The translations under genes were made by a program, and so were the position numbers. DNA of 64,000 nt, taken from the NCBI GenBank assembly GCA_046349255.1, contig JAXMCR010000003.1:372001-436000 (forward strand). The letters run 5' to 3'. Under the pieces are notes generated by a model. The model was not told the DNA's origin. It saw nothing but the letters and a program-made list of their open reading frames with translations, and made no database searches. Below, piece by piece: positions 16,678 through 25,732 of the stretch. How positions within the stretch are numbered: the stretch's first letter is position 1; the number at the start of each line of letters is the position of its first letter. Source of the DNA: DAIODI01 sp046349255. GTDB taxonomy: Bacteria; Pseudomonadota; Alphaproteobacteria; Rhizobiales; Aestuariivirgaceae.

Positions 16678-18159
16678 ATGACGCTCTCCGCACGCACTGC
16701 CGAACCTCGCGATTACCTGAAGGGCGCCACCGGCGACTGGGAGATCGTGATCGGGCTCGAGGTCCACGCGCAGGTCCTGTCGAAGTCGAAGCTGTTTTCG
16801 GGCGCCTCCGCCGCGTTCGGTGGCGAGCCGAACGATCACGTCTCGCTCGTCGATGCCGCGATGCCGGGCATGCTGCCGGTGATCAACCGCTTCTGCGTCG
16901 AGCAGGCGGTGAAGACCGGGCTCGGGCTCAAGGCAAAGATCAACAAGCGCTCGATCTTCGACCGCAAGAACTACTTCTACCCCGACCTGCCGCAGGGGTA
17001 TCAGATCTCGCAGTACAAGCACCCGGTGGTGGGCGAGGGCAGCGTCCACGTCGACCTGCCGGATGGCCGTTCGATCGAGGTCGGCATCGAGCGACTGCAC
17101 CTCGAGCAGGACGCGGGCAAGTCGCTTCATGACCAGGATCCCGAGAAGAGCTTTGTCGACCTGAACCGGTCGGGCGTCGGCCTCATGGAGATCGTCTCGA
17201 AGCCCGACATGCGCTCGGCGGACGAGGCGAAGGCGTACGTGACGAAGCTGCGCTCGATCATGCGCTACCTCGGCACCTGCGACGGCAACATGGAGGAGGG
17301 GAGTCTGCGCGCCGACATCAACGTGTCGGTCAGGAAGCCCGGCGGCGCCTTCGGCACGCGCTGCGAGATCAAGAACGTGAACTCGATCCGCTTCATGGGG
17401 CAGGCGATCGAATACGAGGCGCGCCGCCAGATCGGCATCCTCGAGGACGGTGGCTCGATCGACCAGGAGACGCGGCTGTTCGACGCGCGCAAGGGCGAGA
17501 CGCGCTCCATGCGCTCGAAGGAAGAGGCGCACGACTACCGCTACTTCCCCGATCCGGACCTCCTGCCGCTCGAACTCGACGACGCGTTCATCGCCGGCGT
17601 TCAGGCGGCGCTGCCGGAACTCCCGGATGATAAGAAGGCGCGCTTCGTGAAGGCGTACGGCCTGTCGGCCTACGACGCCGACGTGCTCGTCGCCGAGAAG
17701 GCGTCCGCCGACTATTTCGAGGCGGTGGCGAAGGGCCGCGACGGGAAGTCGGCCGCGAACTGGGTGATCAACGAGCTGTTCGGACGCCTGAACCGCGAGG
17801 GCAAGGACATCGACACGTCCCCCGTTTCGGCAGGGCAGCTCGGCGAGATCGTCGACCTCATCGCCGAAGGCACGATCTCAGGCAAGATCGCCAAGGACGT
17901 CTTCGAGATCGTCTGGACGGAAGGCGGATCGCCGCGTGCGATCGTCGAGGCGCGCGGCCTGAAGCAGGTGACCGACACCGGCGCGATCGACAAGGCGGTC
18001 GACGAGATCGTCGCGGCAAATCCCGACAAGGCGGCGCAGGCGAAGGAGAAGCCGAACCTCGCTGGTTGGTTCGTGGGCCAGGTGATGAAGGCGACCGGCG
18101 GCAAGGCGAACCCGCAGGCCGTCAACGCCGCGGTCAAGGCGAAGCTCGGGATCGAGTGA
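16678..18159 (+). CDS. gatB: Asp-tRNA(Asn)/Glu-tRNA(Gln) amidotransferase subunit B
   Basis: 493 residues. Kinase/transamidation subunit of GatCAB, which converts misacylated Glu-tRNA(Gln) and Asp-tRNA(Asn). The family stretch EIVIGLEVHAQVLSKSKLFS is near the N-terminus, the GatB catalytic cradle contains SLRADINVSVRKPGG, and the C-terminal YqeY-like tRNA-binding tail contains GWFVGQVMKATGGKANPQ. Alphaproteobacteria generally need it because they lack GlnRS. gatC/gatA are not next to it here. Confidence 0.97.
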   Translation: MTLSARTAEPRDYLKGATGDWEIVIGLEVHAQVLSKSKLFSGASAAFGGEPNDHVSLVDAAMPGMLPVINRFCVEQAVKTGLGLKAKINKRSIFDRKNYFYPDLPQGYQISQYKHPVVGEGSVHVDLPDGRSIEVGIERLHLEQDAGKSLHDQDPEKSFVDLNRSGVGLMEIVSKPDMRSADEAKAYVTKLRSIMRYLGTCDGNMEEGSLRADINVSVRKPGGAFGTRCEIKNVNSIRFMGQAIEYEARRQIGILEDGGSIDQETRLFDARKGETRSMRSKEEAHDYRYFPDPDLLPLELDDAFIAGVQAALPELPDDKKARFVKAYGLSAYDADVLVAEKASADYFEAVAKGRDGKSAANWVINELFGRLNREGKDIDTSPVSAGQLGEIVDLIAEGTISGKIAKDVFEIVWTEGGSPRAIVEARGLKQVTDTGAIDKAVDEIVAANPDKAAQAKEKPNLAGWFVGQVMKATGGKANPQAVNAAVKAKLGIE

Positions 18160-18479
18160 TCCGCAAGGGCCTGCGAACTGCATTACGCTCGTAACGGAAA
18201 CTGACTGTTCATCAAACGCCGCCGCCTTTGTAGAGCGGTGGTTAGCCGTCTCTCACCGCGATCCCGCAGATTTTCGGAGAACTCACCGGCGTCATGCGGA
18301 CAAATGGCGGAAAACTGCCATTTCGCGAAGGCTGTTGAATCTATTCCGGCAACTGTTCGCTAAGCTTGCCGCTTAACCCACCGTTGGCATCGCGAAGGAA
18401 ATCATCGCGGCATCGAGTTCGGGCGCATGCCGGGGGGCGTGGACCAAGCTCGGGGGATTAACGTGGGAGTTGAACGAGC
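18160..18479. other. 320-bp intergenic region, no gene seen
   Basis: No convincing reading frame on either strand. It contains a 7-bp inverted repeat AAATGGC / GCCATTT (18302-18308, 18317-18323) of unclear role and runs into the Sel1-like gene. I cannot assign a promoter with confidence. Confidence 0.4.
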
Positions 18480-18806
18480 ATGACCCCCTCCGATTCGTCG
18501 ATGCTGGATACCTTCGATGTCGCCGAGGCTGTCGTCGAGGCGATGGATGCCGTGGCGCCGATCGCCTATGAAGAGGTCGCTCCGCCGCTCGAGCCGCACG
18601 AGGAGTTCCTGCTGCTCGGAATCAACTACAGCCTCGGGCGCAGCGTTCCGCGCGACCTCATCGAGGCGCACAAGTGGTTCAACATCGCGGCAGTGCGCGG
18701 CAACCACGATGCCCGCCTGCATCGCAGCGAGATCGCCCGTGACATGTCGGCCTCGCAGATCGCCGAAGCCCAGCGCCAGGCGCGCGAGTGGCTCGCGCTG
18801 CACTGA
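18480..18806 (+). CDS. Small Sel1-like repeat protein
   Basis: 108 residues. The acidic N-terminal third (about 1-40) is unassigned. The rest resembles one to one-and-a-half Sel1-type alpha-alpha repeats: LGINYSLGRSVPRDLIEAHKWFNIAAVRG, then EIARDMSASQIAEAQRQAREW, the usual Sel1 terminal pattern. Sel1 repeats mediate protein-protein contacts; there is no signal peptide, so a cytoplasmic adaptor is likely. Monocistronic. Confidence 0.78.
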   Translation: MTPSDSSMLDTFDVAEAVVEAMDAVAPIAYEEVAPPLEPHEEFLLLGINYSLGRSVPRDLIEAHKWFNIAAVRGNHDARLHRSEIARDMSASQIAEAQRQAREWLALH

Positions 18807-18911
18807 TGTCGATACACCCTCGACAAGGAACAACTTTTGCGGTGCGGTTGATCTGATCGCTCCGCTGTCGGACAATTCCGGTCGACTTGCCAGCTGGACC
18901 CGGAACCGACC

Positions 18912-19337
18912 ATGGACGCCTCCCTCGCCGAGCGCATCGACCGACTGGAGCAGATCGAGGAACTCAAGCAGCTCAAGTACCGCTATTGTGCCGCGGTAGA
19001 CGCCAACTACGACGCTGACGCGCTCGCCGCGATGTTCACCGAAGACGGAGTCTGGGATGGCGCCGAGCTTGGCTGCTATGCCGGTCGTGAAGCGATCCGT
19101 GAGAGCTTCCTGGAACCGAACGCGTCGGTACAATGGATGCGCCACTGCGTCTTCAATCCCATCATTGTGATCGCTGGCGATCGGGCGCGGTGCACGTGGT
19201 ACATGTGGCTACCGAAGATTTTGAGCGATGGGGCAGGAAAAAGCTTCCAGGGCGGCACGCACGTCGATCAGTGTCGCCGCGTGGATCGCCAGTGGCTGTT
19301 CGAGTACATGCAGGTGAGGTTGCGCAAGCTGCCCTGA
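18912..19337 (+). CDS. SnoaL/NTF2-like family protein
   Basis: 141 residues with the SnoaL-like cone fold pattern: an N-terminal helix (IEELKQLKYRYCAAVD), then YDADALAAMFTEDGVWDG and GREAIRESF, ending with a beta strand ('QWLFEYMQVRL'). Proteins of this group include dehydratases, cyclases and hydroxylating-dioxygenase-like subunits, but many have no known activity. Nothing nearby specifies the substrate. Confidence 0.8.
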   Translation: MDASLAERIDRLEQIEELKQLKYRYCAAVDANYDADALAAMFTEDGVWDGAELGCYAGREAIRESFLEPNASVQWMRHCVFNPIIVIAGDRARCTWYMWLPKILSDGAGKSFQGGTHVDQCRRVDRQWLFEYMQVRLRKLP

Positions 19338-19383
19338 GCGGACACGCAGCCTGACCTGACTACCATCAGGAGGCTCGCGAAGG

Positions 19384-19411
19384 CACGCGTAACGGTCAGT
19401 AGTTACGCGTG
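19384..19411. terminator. Inverted repeat between convergent genes
   Basis: A perfect 10-bp stem CACGCGTAAC / GTTACGCGTG with an 8-base loop, 46 bases after the SnoaL-like stop. One arm overlaps the last codons of the minus-strand gene ending at 19396. No T-run, so termination is plausible but unproven. Confidence 0.45.
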
Positions 19412-19704
19412 TACGGCAGTTCGGGGTAATGCTCGACGTTGCCGAGATTGTACTGCATGTAGGAATTCCAGTACGCGCGCTCGCGCTGGTACCGGTTGAT
19501 CTCCGACTGATAGACGTCGGCCTGCTCGTTGAAGCGATCCTGGGCACTGTTGAGCGGCGGTTCGCCGTCCTTGCCCATGTGGTCGTTCGAGCCGTAGGGC
19601 TGGAAGAACTCCATCGCCGAGAGCGGCCCGATCGGGGCCAGCACCGCCGACGCCCACACGAGCGCCGTCACCATCAACGCCTTACGCGATGCAACCCTCA
19701 CCAT
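19396..19704 (-). CDS. Small exported protein of unknown function
   Basis: 102 residues from the ATG at 19704, which has a GGAGG site 5-6 bases upstream. A signal peptide or signal anchor is evident (ALMVTALVWASAVLAPIGPLSA), followed by a short Tyr/Asn/Gln-rich hydrophilic domain (RFNEQADVYQSEINRYQRE, probably helical). No cysteines and no recognisable family. Convergent with the SnoaL-like gene. Confidence 0.65.
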   Translation of the reverse strand: MVRVASRKALMVTALVWASAVLAPIGPLSAMEFFQPYGSNDHMGKDGEPPLNSAQDRFNEQADVYQSEINRYQRERAYWNSYMQYNLGNVEHYPELPYTRNY

Positions 19705-19813
19705 ACCGGCCTCCTGCTGTTCGAAAGGAGCGCCGTCCCGCGAACAGATTCCCAATGCCATCACCTTACTGCAACCATGTGGCTCTGCACACTCTAAGAT
19801 TCAATTAACCATG

Positions 19814-19829
19814 ATGCTCCGTGGAGCAT
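19814..19829. promoter_or_regulatory. 16-bp palindrome, possible operator
   Basis: ATGCTCCGTGGAGCAT is a perfect dyad (7-bp arms, 2-base centre). It lies ~200 bp upstream of the sigma-54 promoter, in the range where enhancer-binding activators act, but does not match the NtrC consensus. Could also be a hairpin in the leader of the divergent gene. Confidence 0.35.
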
Positions 19830-20026
19830 TTGCTTCGAGTGTTGGCGGAAAACCACAACGATCGCGAAACGGTTCCGCAACCGGCGAACTGCCTGTTTTT
19901 CGATCAAAGGTTGTCGGCCATGGTCATTTTTGTTGCAGCGCCGAAATGCGGTGCGAGCACGATGACTCCAAAAAATCACTCGTTATGTCAGGGTGTTACG
20001 AGAATTATTACCGCGTGCTAACCATA

Positions 20027-20041
20027 TGGCACGACCCTTGC
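20027..20041 (+). promoter_or_regulatory. Sigma-54 (RpoN) promoter of urtABCDE
   Basis: TGGCACGACCCTTGC matches the sigma-54 consensus TGGCAC-N5-TTGC exactly, with GG and GC elements at the required 10-base separation. The predicted transcript start is near 20053, leaving a ~60-nt leader before urtA. Urea uptake under RpoN/NtrC nitrogen control is well known in related bacteria. Confidence 0.85.
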
Positions 20042-20114
20042 CACGCCTGACATGGTGCGCCGCAAACGGCGGCCGCAAAACAAAAGCACAACCATCCGAC
20101 AGGGGGTGACGGTG

Positions 20115-21407
20115 ATGCAGTGGACAAGGCGTAGGCTTCTGGGTGCAGCGGCGGGCGGTGCTGCGGTTCTGGCGACGGGACTGCGGCCCGCCTTCGCGGC
20201 GGACGAACCGATCAAGATCGGCATTCTCCATTCGCTGTCTGGCACGATGGCGATTTCCGAAACGACGCTCAAGGACGCGATGCTGATGCTCATCGAGCAA
20301 CAGAACGCGAAGGGCGGCGTGCTCGGCCGCAAGCTGGAGGCGGTCGTCGTCGACCCCGCGTCGAACTGGCCGCTGTTCGCCGAGAAGGCGCGCGAGCTCA
20401 TCACCAAGGACAAGGTCTCGGTCGTGTTCGGCTGCTGGACCTCGGTGTCGCGCAAGTCTGTGCTGCCGGTGTTCAAGGAGCTGAACTCGATCCTCTTCTA
20501 TCCGGTGCAGTACGAGGGCGAGGAGAGCGAGCGCAACGTGTTCTACACGGGCGCTGCGCCGAACCAGCAGGCGATCCCCGCGGTGGACTACCTGATGTCG
20601 GAGGACGGCGGCGCGGCCAAGCGCTGGGTGCTCGCCGGCACCGACTACGTCTATCCTCGCACCACCAACAAGATCCTCGAGGCATACCTCAAGTCGAAGG
20701 GCGTCGCGGCCGAGGACATCATGATCAACTACACACCGTTCGGCCATTCCGACTGGCAGACGATCGTCTCCGACATCAAGGCGTTCGGCTCCGCCGGCAA
20801 GAAGACGGCGGTGGTCTCGACGATCAACGGCGACGCCAACGTGCCGTTCTACAAGGAGCTTGGCAACCAGGGCATCAAGGCGACCGACATCCCGGTCGTC
20901 GCCTTCTCCGTTGGCGAGGAGGAACTCGCCGGCATCGACACGAAGCCGCTCGTCGGCCACCTCGCCGCGTGGAACTACTTCGAGTCCGTCGACACGCCGG
21001 AGAACAAGGCGTTCATCGACGCCTGGCACAAGTTCACCAACAACCCGAAGCGCGTCACCAACGACCCGATGGAGGCGCACTACATCGGCTTCAACATGTG
21101 GGTGAAGGCGGTGGAGAAGGCCGGAACCGTCGACCCCGACAAGGTGATCGATGCGCTGCCCGGCACCGAGCAGGCGAACCTCACGGGTGGTGTCTCGAAG
21201 ATGCTGCCGAACCATCACATCACCAAGCCCGTCCTCATCGGCGAGATCCGCGAGGACGGCCAGTTCGACGTGGTGTGGCAGACGAAGGAGCTGGTGCCCG
21301 GTGATGCGTGGACGGATTACCTCGACGGATCGAAGGACCTCGAAGCGGATTGGGTCGACAAGAAATGCGGCAACTTCAACAAGGTGACAGGGAAGTGCGG
21401 CGCATGA
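20115..21407 (+). CDS. urtA: Urea ABC transporter substrate-binding protein UrtA
   Basis: 430 residues from the ATG at 20115 (MQWTRRRLLGAAAGG), chosen because it begins a twin-arginine-type signal peptide; cleavage probably after RPAFA. The periplasmic Leu/Ile/Val-binding-protein fold carries UrtA-typical stretches IGILHSLSGTMAISETTLKDA, FGCWTSVSRKSVLPV and LFYPVQYEGEE. Delivers urea to UrtBC. First gene of urtABCDE, behind a sigma-54 promoter. Confidence 0.95.
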   Translation: MQWTRRRLLGAAAGGAAVLATGLRPAFAADEPIKIGILHSLSGTMAISETTLKDAMLMLIEQQNAKGGVLGRKLEAVVVDPASNWPLFAEKARELITKDKVSVVFGCWTSVSRKSVLPVFKELNSILFYPVQYEGEESERNVFYTGAAPNQQAIPAVDYLMSEDGGAAKRWVLAGTDYVYPRTTNKILEAYLKSKGVAAEDIMINYTPFGHSDWQTIVSDIKAFGSAGKKTAVVSTINGDANVPFYKELGNQGIKATDIPVVAFSVGEEELAGIDTKPLVGHLAAWNYFESVDTPENKAFIDAWHKFTNNPKRVTNDPMEAHYIGFNMWVKAVEKAGTVDPDKVIDALPGTEQANLTGGVSKMLPNHHITKPVLIGEIREDGQFDVVWQTKELVPGDAWTDYLDGSKDLEADWVDKKCGNFNKVTGKCGA

Positions 21408-21489
21408 TCTCCCTCATGTGACGCGTGCGTGGGGCCGCGCCCTTGGATGGGCACGCGAGGGCGCGGCATTTCATTTCGACGGGGGACGG

Positions 21490-23091
21490 ATGGGACGGCT
21501 CTTCGCGCTGCTGGCGCTCTGTACGCTCGCCCTGCTGCAGGCCATGCCGGGGCGGGCGTTCGCGCAGTCTTACGAAACGGCGGTGCAGCGGTTCGCTGCC
21601 GACTCCTTCGCGGAGACAGGAAAGGCCGTGGCGGAGCTGCGGGGCTTGGGCGAGCCCCGTGGCGTGACGCTGCTCGAGGCGCTGGCCGACCGACGGCTGT
21701 TCGCCGTGAAGGGCGCGGGCCCCGTATTCTACAAGGATGCGAAGGGTCAGTCGTTCGACGCGCTCACCGGCGCTTCGACCCCGATCCCGGACGCGGCGGC
21801 GGTCGTGCGCGTCAACAACAAGCTGCGCACCGAGGTTCAGTCGGCGCTCGGCGCGATGACGCTGCTCTCGTCCGATCCCGCGCAACGTCGCGCGGCGGCG
21901 GAGGCCGTGCTCAAGGCCCGCAATCCGGATTCGCTCCCCGTCATCGACGCCGCGCTTTCGAAGGAGTCCGACCCCGCGTTGACCGCGCTTCTGAAACGGG
22001 CGCGGGCGGCGATCGTGCTGCTCGACGCCCGCGCGCTCGAACCCGAACGCGTCGCCGCCGCTAACCTCCTGGCGCACACGACCGATGCCGACACGCTGTC
22101 GCTCCTGAAGCAGGCGCAGGCCTCGACAGACGGGGCGGTGAAGGCCGCCGTCGACCGGGGCGTCGCATCGATCGAAGCGGCCGAGCGGTGGCGCAGCGTC
22201 GGGCAGACGGTCTGGTTCGGCATATCGCTCGGCTCGGTGCTGCTGCTTGCCGCGATCGGCCTTGCCATCACCTTCGGCGTCATGGGCGTCATCAACATGG
22301 CGCACGGCGAGATGGTGATGATCGGCGCCTACGTGACGTTCGTGGTGCAGGAGGCGATGCGTTCGTACGCGCCGGGGCTCCTCGACTGGTCGCTGCCGAT
22401 CGCGATCCCGCTCGCGTTCATCGTCGCAGGCGCCATCGGCATCGCGATCGAGCGCTTCGTCATCTCGCATCTCTACGGCCGCCCCCTCGAGACGCTGCTC
22501 GCAACGTTCGGCGTATCGCTGATCCTGCAGCAGGCGGTGCGCACCTGGTTCGGACCTACCAACCGGGAGGTCTCCGCACCCTCCTACATGTCGGGCTCGT
22601 TCGAGGTGCTGGGCCTCCAGATCACCTACGGGCGACTGTGGATCGTGCTGTTCACGCTCGCCGTGTTCGCCGTGCTCCTCGTCGTGCTGAAAGCGACACC
22701 GCTCGGGCTCCAGATGCGCGCGGTCACGCAGAACCGCCGCATGGCGAGTTCCATGGGCATCCGCACCCGCTTCGTCGACGCGATGACCTTCGGCCTCGGC
22801 TCCGGCATCGCCGGCATCGCCGGCGTTGCGCTCTCGCAGATCGACAACGTGAGCCCGAACCTCGGCCAGGGCTACCTCATCGACAGCTTCATGGTGGTGG
22901 TGTTCGGGGGCGTCGGCAACCTGTGGGGTACGCTGGTCGCGGCGTTCACGCTTGGCATCGCCAACAAGCTGCTCGAACCGTTCGCCGGTGCCGTGCTCGC
23001 GAAGATCCTGATCCTCGTGCTCCTCATCCTGTTCATCCAGAAGCGGCCGCGCGGCCTGTTCGCGCTGAAGGGCAGGGCGGTCGAACAATGA
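21490..23091 (+). CDS. urtB: Urea ABC transporter permease UrtB
   Basis: 533 residues from the ATG at 21490 (MGRLFALLALCTLALL). A cleavable signal peptide (ending GRAFAQ) precedes a ~220-residue periplasmic helical domain seen in proteobacterial UrtB proteins. The LivH-like permease core follows (about 235-530) with eight or so membrane helices (GLAITFGVMGVINMAHGEM; GVSLILQQAVRTWFG). The extra domain makes it nearly twice the length of LivH. The stop overlaps the urtC start (ATGA at 23088-23091). Confidence 0.94.
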   Translation: MGRLFALLALCTLALLQAMPGRAFAQSYETAVQRFAADSFAETGKAVAELRGLGEPRGVTLLEALADRRLFAVKGAGPVFYKDAKGQSFDALTGASTPIPDAAAVVRVNNKLRTEVQSALGAMTLLSSDPAQRRAAAEAVLKARNPDSLPVIDAALSKESDPALTALLKRARAAIVLLDARALEPERVAAANLLAHTTDADTLSLLKQAQASTDGAVKAAVDRGVASIEAAERWRSVGQTVWFGISLGSVLLLAAIGLAITFGVMGVINMAHGEMVMIGAYVTFVVQEAMRSYAPGLLDWSLPIAIPLAFIVAGAIGIAIERFVISHLYGRPLETLLATFGVSLILQQAVRTWFGPTNREVSAPSYMSGSFEVLGLQITYGRLWIVLFTLAVFAVLLVVLKATPLGLQMRAVTQNRRMASSMGIRTRFVDAMTFGLGSGIAGIAGVALSQIDNVSPNLGQGYLIDSFMVVVFGGVGNLWGTLVAAFTLGIANKLLEPFAGAVLAKILILVLLILFIQKRPRGLFALKGRAVEQ

Positions 23092-24266
23092 TCACCGCGC
23101 GTCTCGTGGCGCTGCTGGAGGGACGCGGCCTCGCCTTCCTTGCTGGGCTTGGCGCGTTCACCGTCCTCGTTCTCGCCGGCAACCTGCTCGTGCCGGAAGA
23201 CTCCTCACTGCATGTCTCGACCGGCACCGTTGTGCTGCTCGGCAAGTATGCGAGCTACGCGATGCTCGCGCTCGCGCTCGATCTCGCGTGGGGGTACTGC
23301 GGGATCCTGTCGCTCGGCCACGGCGCGTTCTTCGCGCTCGGCGGCTACGCGATGGGCATGTACCTGATGCGCCAGATCGGACCCCGCGGAGTTTATGGCG
23401 ATCCGGTGCTGCCCGACTTCATGGTGTTCCTCAACTGGAAGGAGCTGCCCGTCACCTGGTGGGGGTTCGACTGGTTTCCCTATGCGGCGCTGATGGTGCT
23501 GCTCGTGCCCGGGCTGCTCGCCTTCGTCTTCGGCTGGCTCGCCTTCCGCTCGCGCGTTACCGGCGTCTACCTGTCGATCATCACGCAGGCGATGACGTAT
23601 GCGCTCTACCTCGCGTTCTTCCGGAACGAGATGGGTTTCGGCGGCAACAACGGCTTCACCGACTTCAAGGACATCCTCGGCTTTCCGGTGCAGGCGCAGG
23701 CGACCCGCGCCACGCTCTTCGCCCTGACGATGCTATCCCTGATGGCGGCGTTCGTGCTCGCCCGCTACGTTGTGTCGTCCGCGTACGGAAAGATCCTCGT
23801 CGCCATCCGCGACGCTGAATCCCGCACCCGGTTCCTCGGGTACCGGGTGGAAAACCACAAGCTCCTCGTCTTCACGCTTTCGGCGATGATCGCGGGGATC
23901 GCGGGAGCGCTCTACGTACCGCAGGTCGGCATTATCAATCCGACCGAATTCTCGCCCGCCAATTCCATCGAGGCCGTGATCTGGGTCGCGGTCGGCGGTC
24001 GCGGCACGCTGATCGGTCCGGTGGTCGGCGCGGTCGCGGTGAACGGCCTCAAGACCTTCTTCACCACCGGCTGGCTTGCGCCCTACTGGCTGTTCGCGCT
24101 GGGCGCGCTCTTTGTCTTCGTCACCCTCGCGCTGCCCAAGGGCATCGTCGGCACCCTCGAGGACTTCCTCGCGCGCCGGCGGGGGATCGCGCAGCGGCCG
24201 GCGCCGCCGCTCAAGCCCCCTGCGGCGGCGCCGGTGGCCATCGAGAACGCGAAGTCCACGCCATGA
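23088..24266 (+). CDS. urtC: Urea ABC transporter permease UrtC
   Basis: 392 residues. The ATG at 23088 overlaps the urtB stop by 4 bp. LivM-like permease with about ten hydrophobic segments and the conserved LAWGYCGILSLGHGAFFALGG and GYRVENHKLLVFTLSAM stretches, then an Ala/Pro-rich cytoplasmic tail. Heterodimerises with UrtB. The open frame extends far upstream in this phase, but that part is antisense-free overlap of urtB and not coding. Overlaps urtD by ATGA. Confidence 0.95.
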   Translation: MITARLVALLEGRGLAFLAGLGAFTVLVLAGNLLVPEDSSLHVSTGTVVLLGKYASYAMLALALDLAWGYCGILSLGHGAFFALGGYAMGMYLMRQIGPRGVYGDPVLPDFMVFLNWKELPVTWWGFDWFPYAALMVLLVPGLLAFVFGWLAFRSRVTGVYLSIITQAMTYALYLAFFRNEMGFGGNNGFTDFKDILGFPVQAQATRATLFALTMLSLMAAFVLARYVVSSAYGKILVAIRDAESRTRFLGYRVENHKLLVFTLSAMIAGIAGALYVPQVGIINPTEFSPANSIEAVIWVAVGGRGTLIGPVVGAVAVNGLKTFFTTGWLAPYWLFALGALFVFVTLALPKGIVGTLEDFLARRRGIAQRPAPPLKPPAAAPVAIENAKSTP

Positions 24267-25018
24267 CGACGGCAGCCACGAGCGCGCTGCTCTACCTCGA
24301 CGACGTCTCGGTCTCGTTCGACGGCTTCCGCGCCCTGAACGCCCTGTCCCTGGTGCTCGAACCGGGCGAGATGCGCGCCATCATCGGCCCGAACGGGGCG
24401 GGGAAGACGACCATGATGGACGTCGTCACCGGCAAGACGCGGCCCGACGAGGGCGAGGTGTTCTTCGATCATGGCCAGATCGACCTCACCCGCCACGACG
24501 AGGCGGAAATCGCGTCGATGGGCATCGGGCGCAAGTTCCAGAAGCCGACGGTGTTCGAAAGCCACACGGTCTACGACAACGTCTATCTCGCGCTTAAGGG
24601 GCCGCGCGGGCCGTTGTCTGCGCTGTTCGGCGAACGCAACCGGCTGCCGCGCGAGCCCGTCGAGGCGGTGCTCGAGCGGGTGCGTCTTGGCGCGCACCGC
24701 GACCGCCGCGCCGGCGACCTCTCGCACGGCCAGAAGCAGTGGCTTGAGATCGCGATGCTGTTGGCGCAGGACCCAAAGCTCCTGCTGGTCGACGAACCCG
24801 TCGCCGGCATGACGGATGCGGAGACCGAGGCAACGGCCGAGCTGCTCCTTACCATCAACCGCGATCACTCCGTGATCGTGGTGGAGCACGACATGAGCTT
24901 CGTGCGCGCGCTCGGCTGCAAGGTAACGTGCCTGCACGAGGGGAGCGTGCTTGCGGAGGGGACGATCGAGACCGTGTCGGAGAACCCGCGCGTGATCGAA
25001 GTCTACCTCGGGCGCTAG
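24263..25018 (+). CDS. urtD: Urea ABC transporter ATP-binding protein UrtD
   Basis: 251 residues. Walker A GPNGAGKTT, a UrtD-type signature LSHGQKQWLEIAM (SHGQ instead of SGGQ, normal for this subfamily), Walker B LLLVDEPVAGM, switch His in VEHDM. LivG-like half of the ATPase pair. Start overlaps urtC (ATGA). Confidence 0.95.
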   Translation: MTTAATSALLYLDDVSVSFDGFRALNALSLVLEPGEMRAIIGPNGAGKTTMMDVVTGKTRPDEGEVFFDHGQIDLTRHDEAEIASMGIGRKFQKPTVFESHTVYDNVYLALKGPRGPLSALFGERNRLPREPVEAVLERVRLGAHRDRRAGDLSHGQKQWLEIAMLLAQDPKLLLVDEPVAGMTDAETEATAELLLTINRDHSVIVVEHDMSFVRALGCKVTCLHEGSVLAEGTIETVSENPRVIEVYLGR

Positions 25019-25034
25019 GGACAAGGAGCGCCGC

Positions 25035-25730
25035 ATGCTGAGCGTCGAGAACGTCACGCTGAAGTACGGTGCCGCGGCGGCGCTCCGCGGCGTGTCGATC
25101 GTGGCGAACGAGGGCGAGGTGACGTGCGTGCTCGGCCGCAACGGTGTCGGGAAGACGTCGCTGCTGCGCGCGATCGTCGGCCAGCATCCCATCGAAGCCG
25201 GTCGCATCGCCTTTGACGGCCGTGACCTAGCGGGCGTCCGGCCCGAAGATCGGGCGAGGGCAGGGATCGGATACGTGCCGCAGGGGCGCGAGATCTTTCC
25301 GCTCCTCTCGGTGCGGGAGAATCTCGAGACGGGCTTCGCCACGCTCGCGCGCAGGGAGCGCACCGTGCCGGAAGAGCTGTTCGAACTGTTTCCCGTTCTC
25401 AAGTCGATGCTGTCGCGCCGCGGCGGCGACCTATCGGGCGGCCAGCAGCAGCAGCTTGCCATCGCCCGCGCACTCGTGATGCGCCCGAAGCTCCTGGTGC
25501 TCGACGAGCCGACCGAGGGCATCCAGCCGTCGATCATCAAGGACATCGGCCGCGCGATCGCGTACCTGCGCGAGAAGGGCGGCATGGCGATCGTGCTGGT
25601 CGAGCAGTATTTCGACTTCGCCCGCGAGCTCGCAGACCGTTGGTACGTGATGGACCGCGGCGAGATCACGCTCGAAGGCACCCGCGACACGCTCGACGAG
25701 CGCGAGGTGAAGCGGCGGATGACGGTTTAG
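25035..25730 (+). CDS. urtE: Urea ABC transporter ATP-binding protein UrtE
   Basis: 231 residues. Walker A GRNGVGKTS, signature LSGGQQQQLAIARAL, Walker B LVLDEPTEGIQP, switch region LVEQYFDFA (Gln in place of the His position, as in LivF proteins). LivF-like partner of UrtD; 16 bases after it. Ends urtABCDE. The urease genes are not in the window. Convergent with the iron-binding protein gene, stops 2 bases apart. Confidence 0.95.
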   Translation: MLSVENVTLKYGAAAALRGVSIVANEGEVTCVLGRNGVGKTSLLRAIVGQHPIEAGRIAFDGRDLAGVRPEDRARAGIGYVPQGREIFPLLSVRENLETGFATLARRERTVPEELFELFPVLKSMLSRRGGDLSGGQQQQLAIARALVMRPKLLVLDEPTEGIQPSIIKDIGRAIAYLREKGGMAIVLVEQYFDFARELADRWYVMDRGEITLEGTRDTLDEREVKRRMTV

Positions 25731-25732
25731 GC

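Larger units (their letters stand above)
19705..20114. other. 410-bp intergenic region upstream of urtA
   Basis: No gene seen. It separates the divergent small exported protein from urtA and has lower GC than its flanks. It carries a 16-bp palindrome (19814-19829) and a sigma-54-type promoter (20027-20041), listed separately. The arrangement suits an upstream activator site plus sigma-54 promoter for the urea operon. Confidence 0.6.

Noticed and set aside
19930..19960. GCGCC-N7-GGTGC as an NtrC enhancer site upstream of urtA
   Set aside because: Half-sites are similar to NtrC but the spacing is 7 rather than 5 bases; not enough to call.
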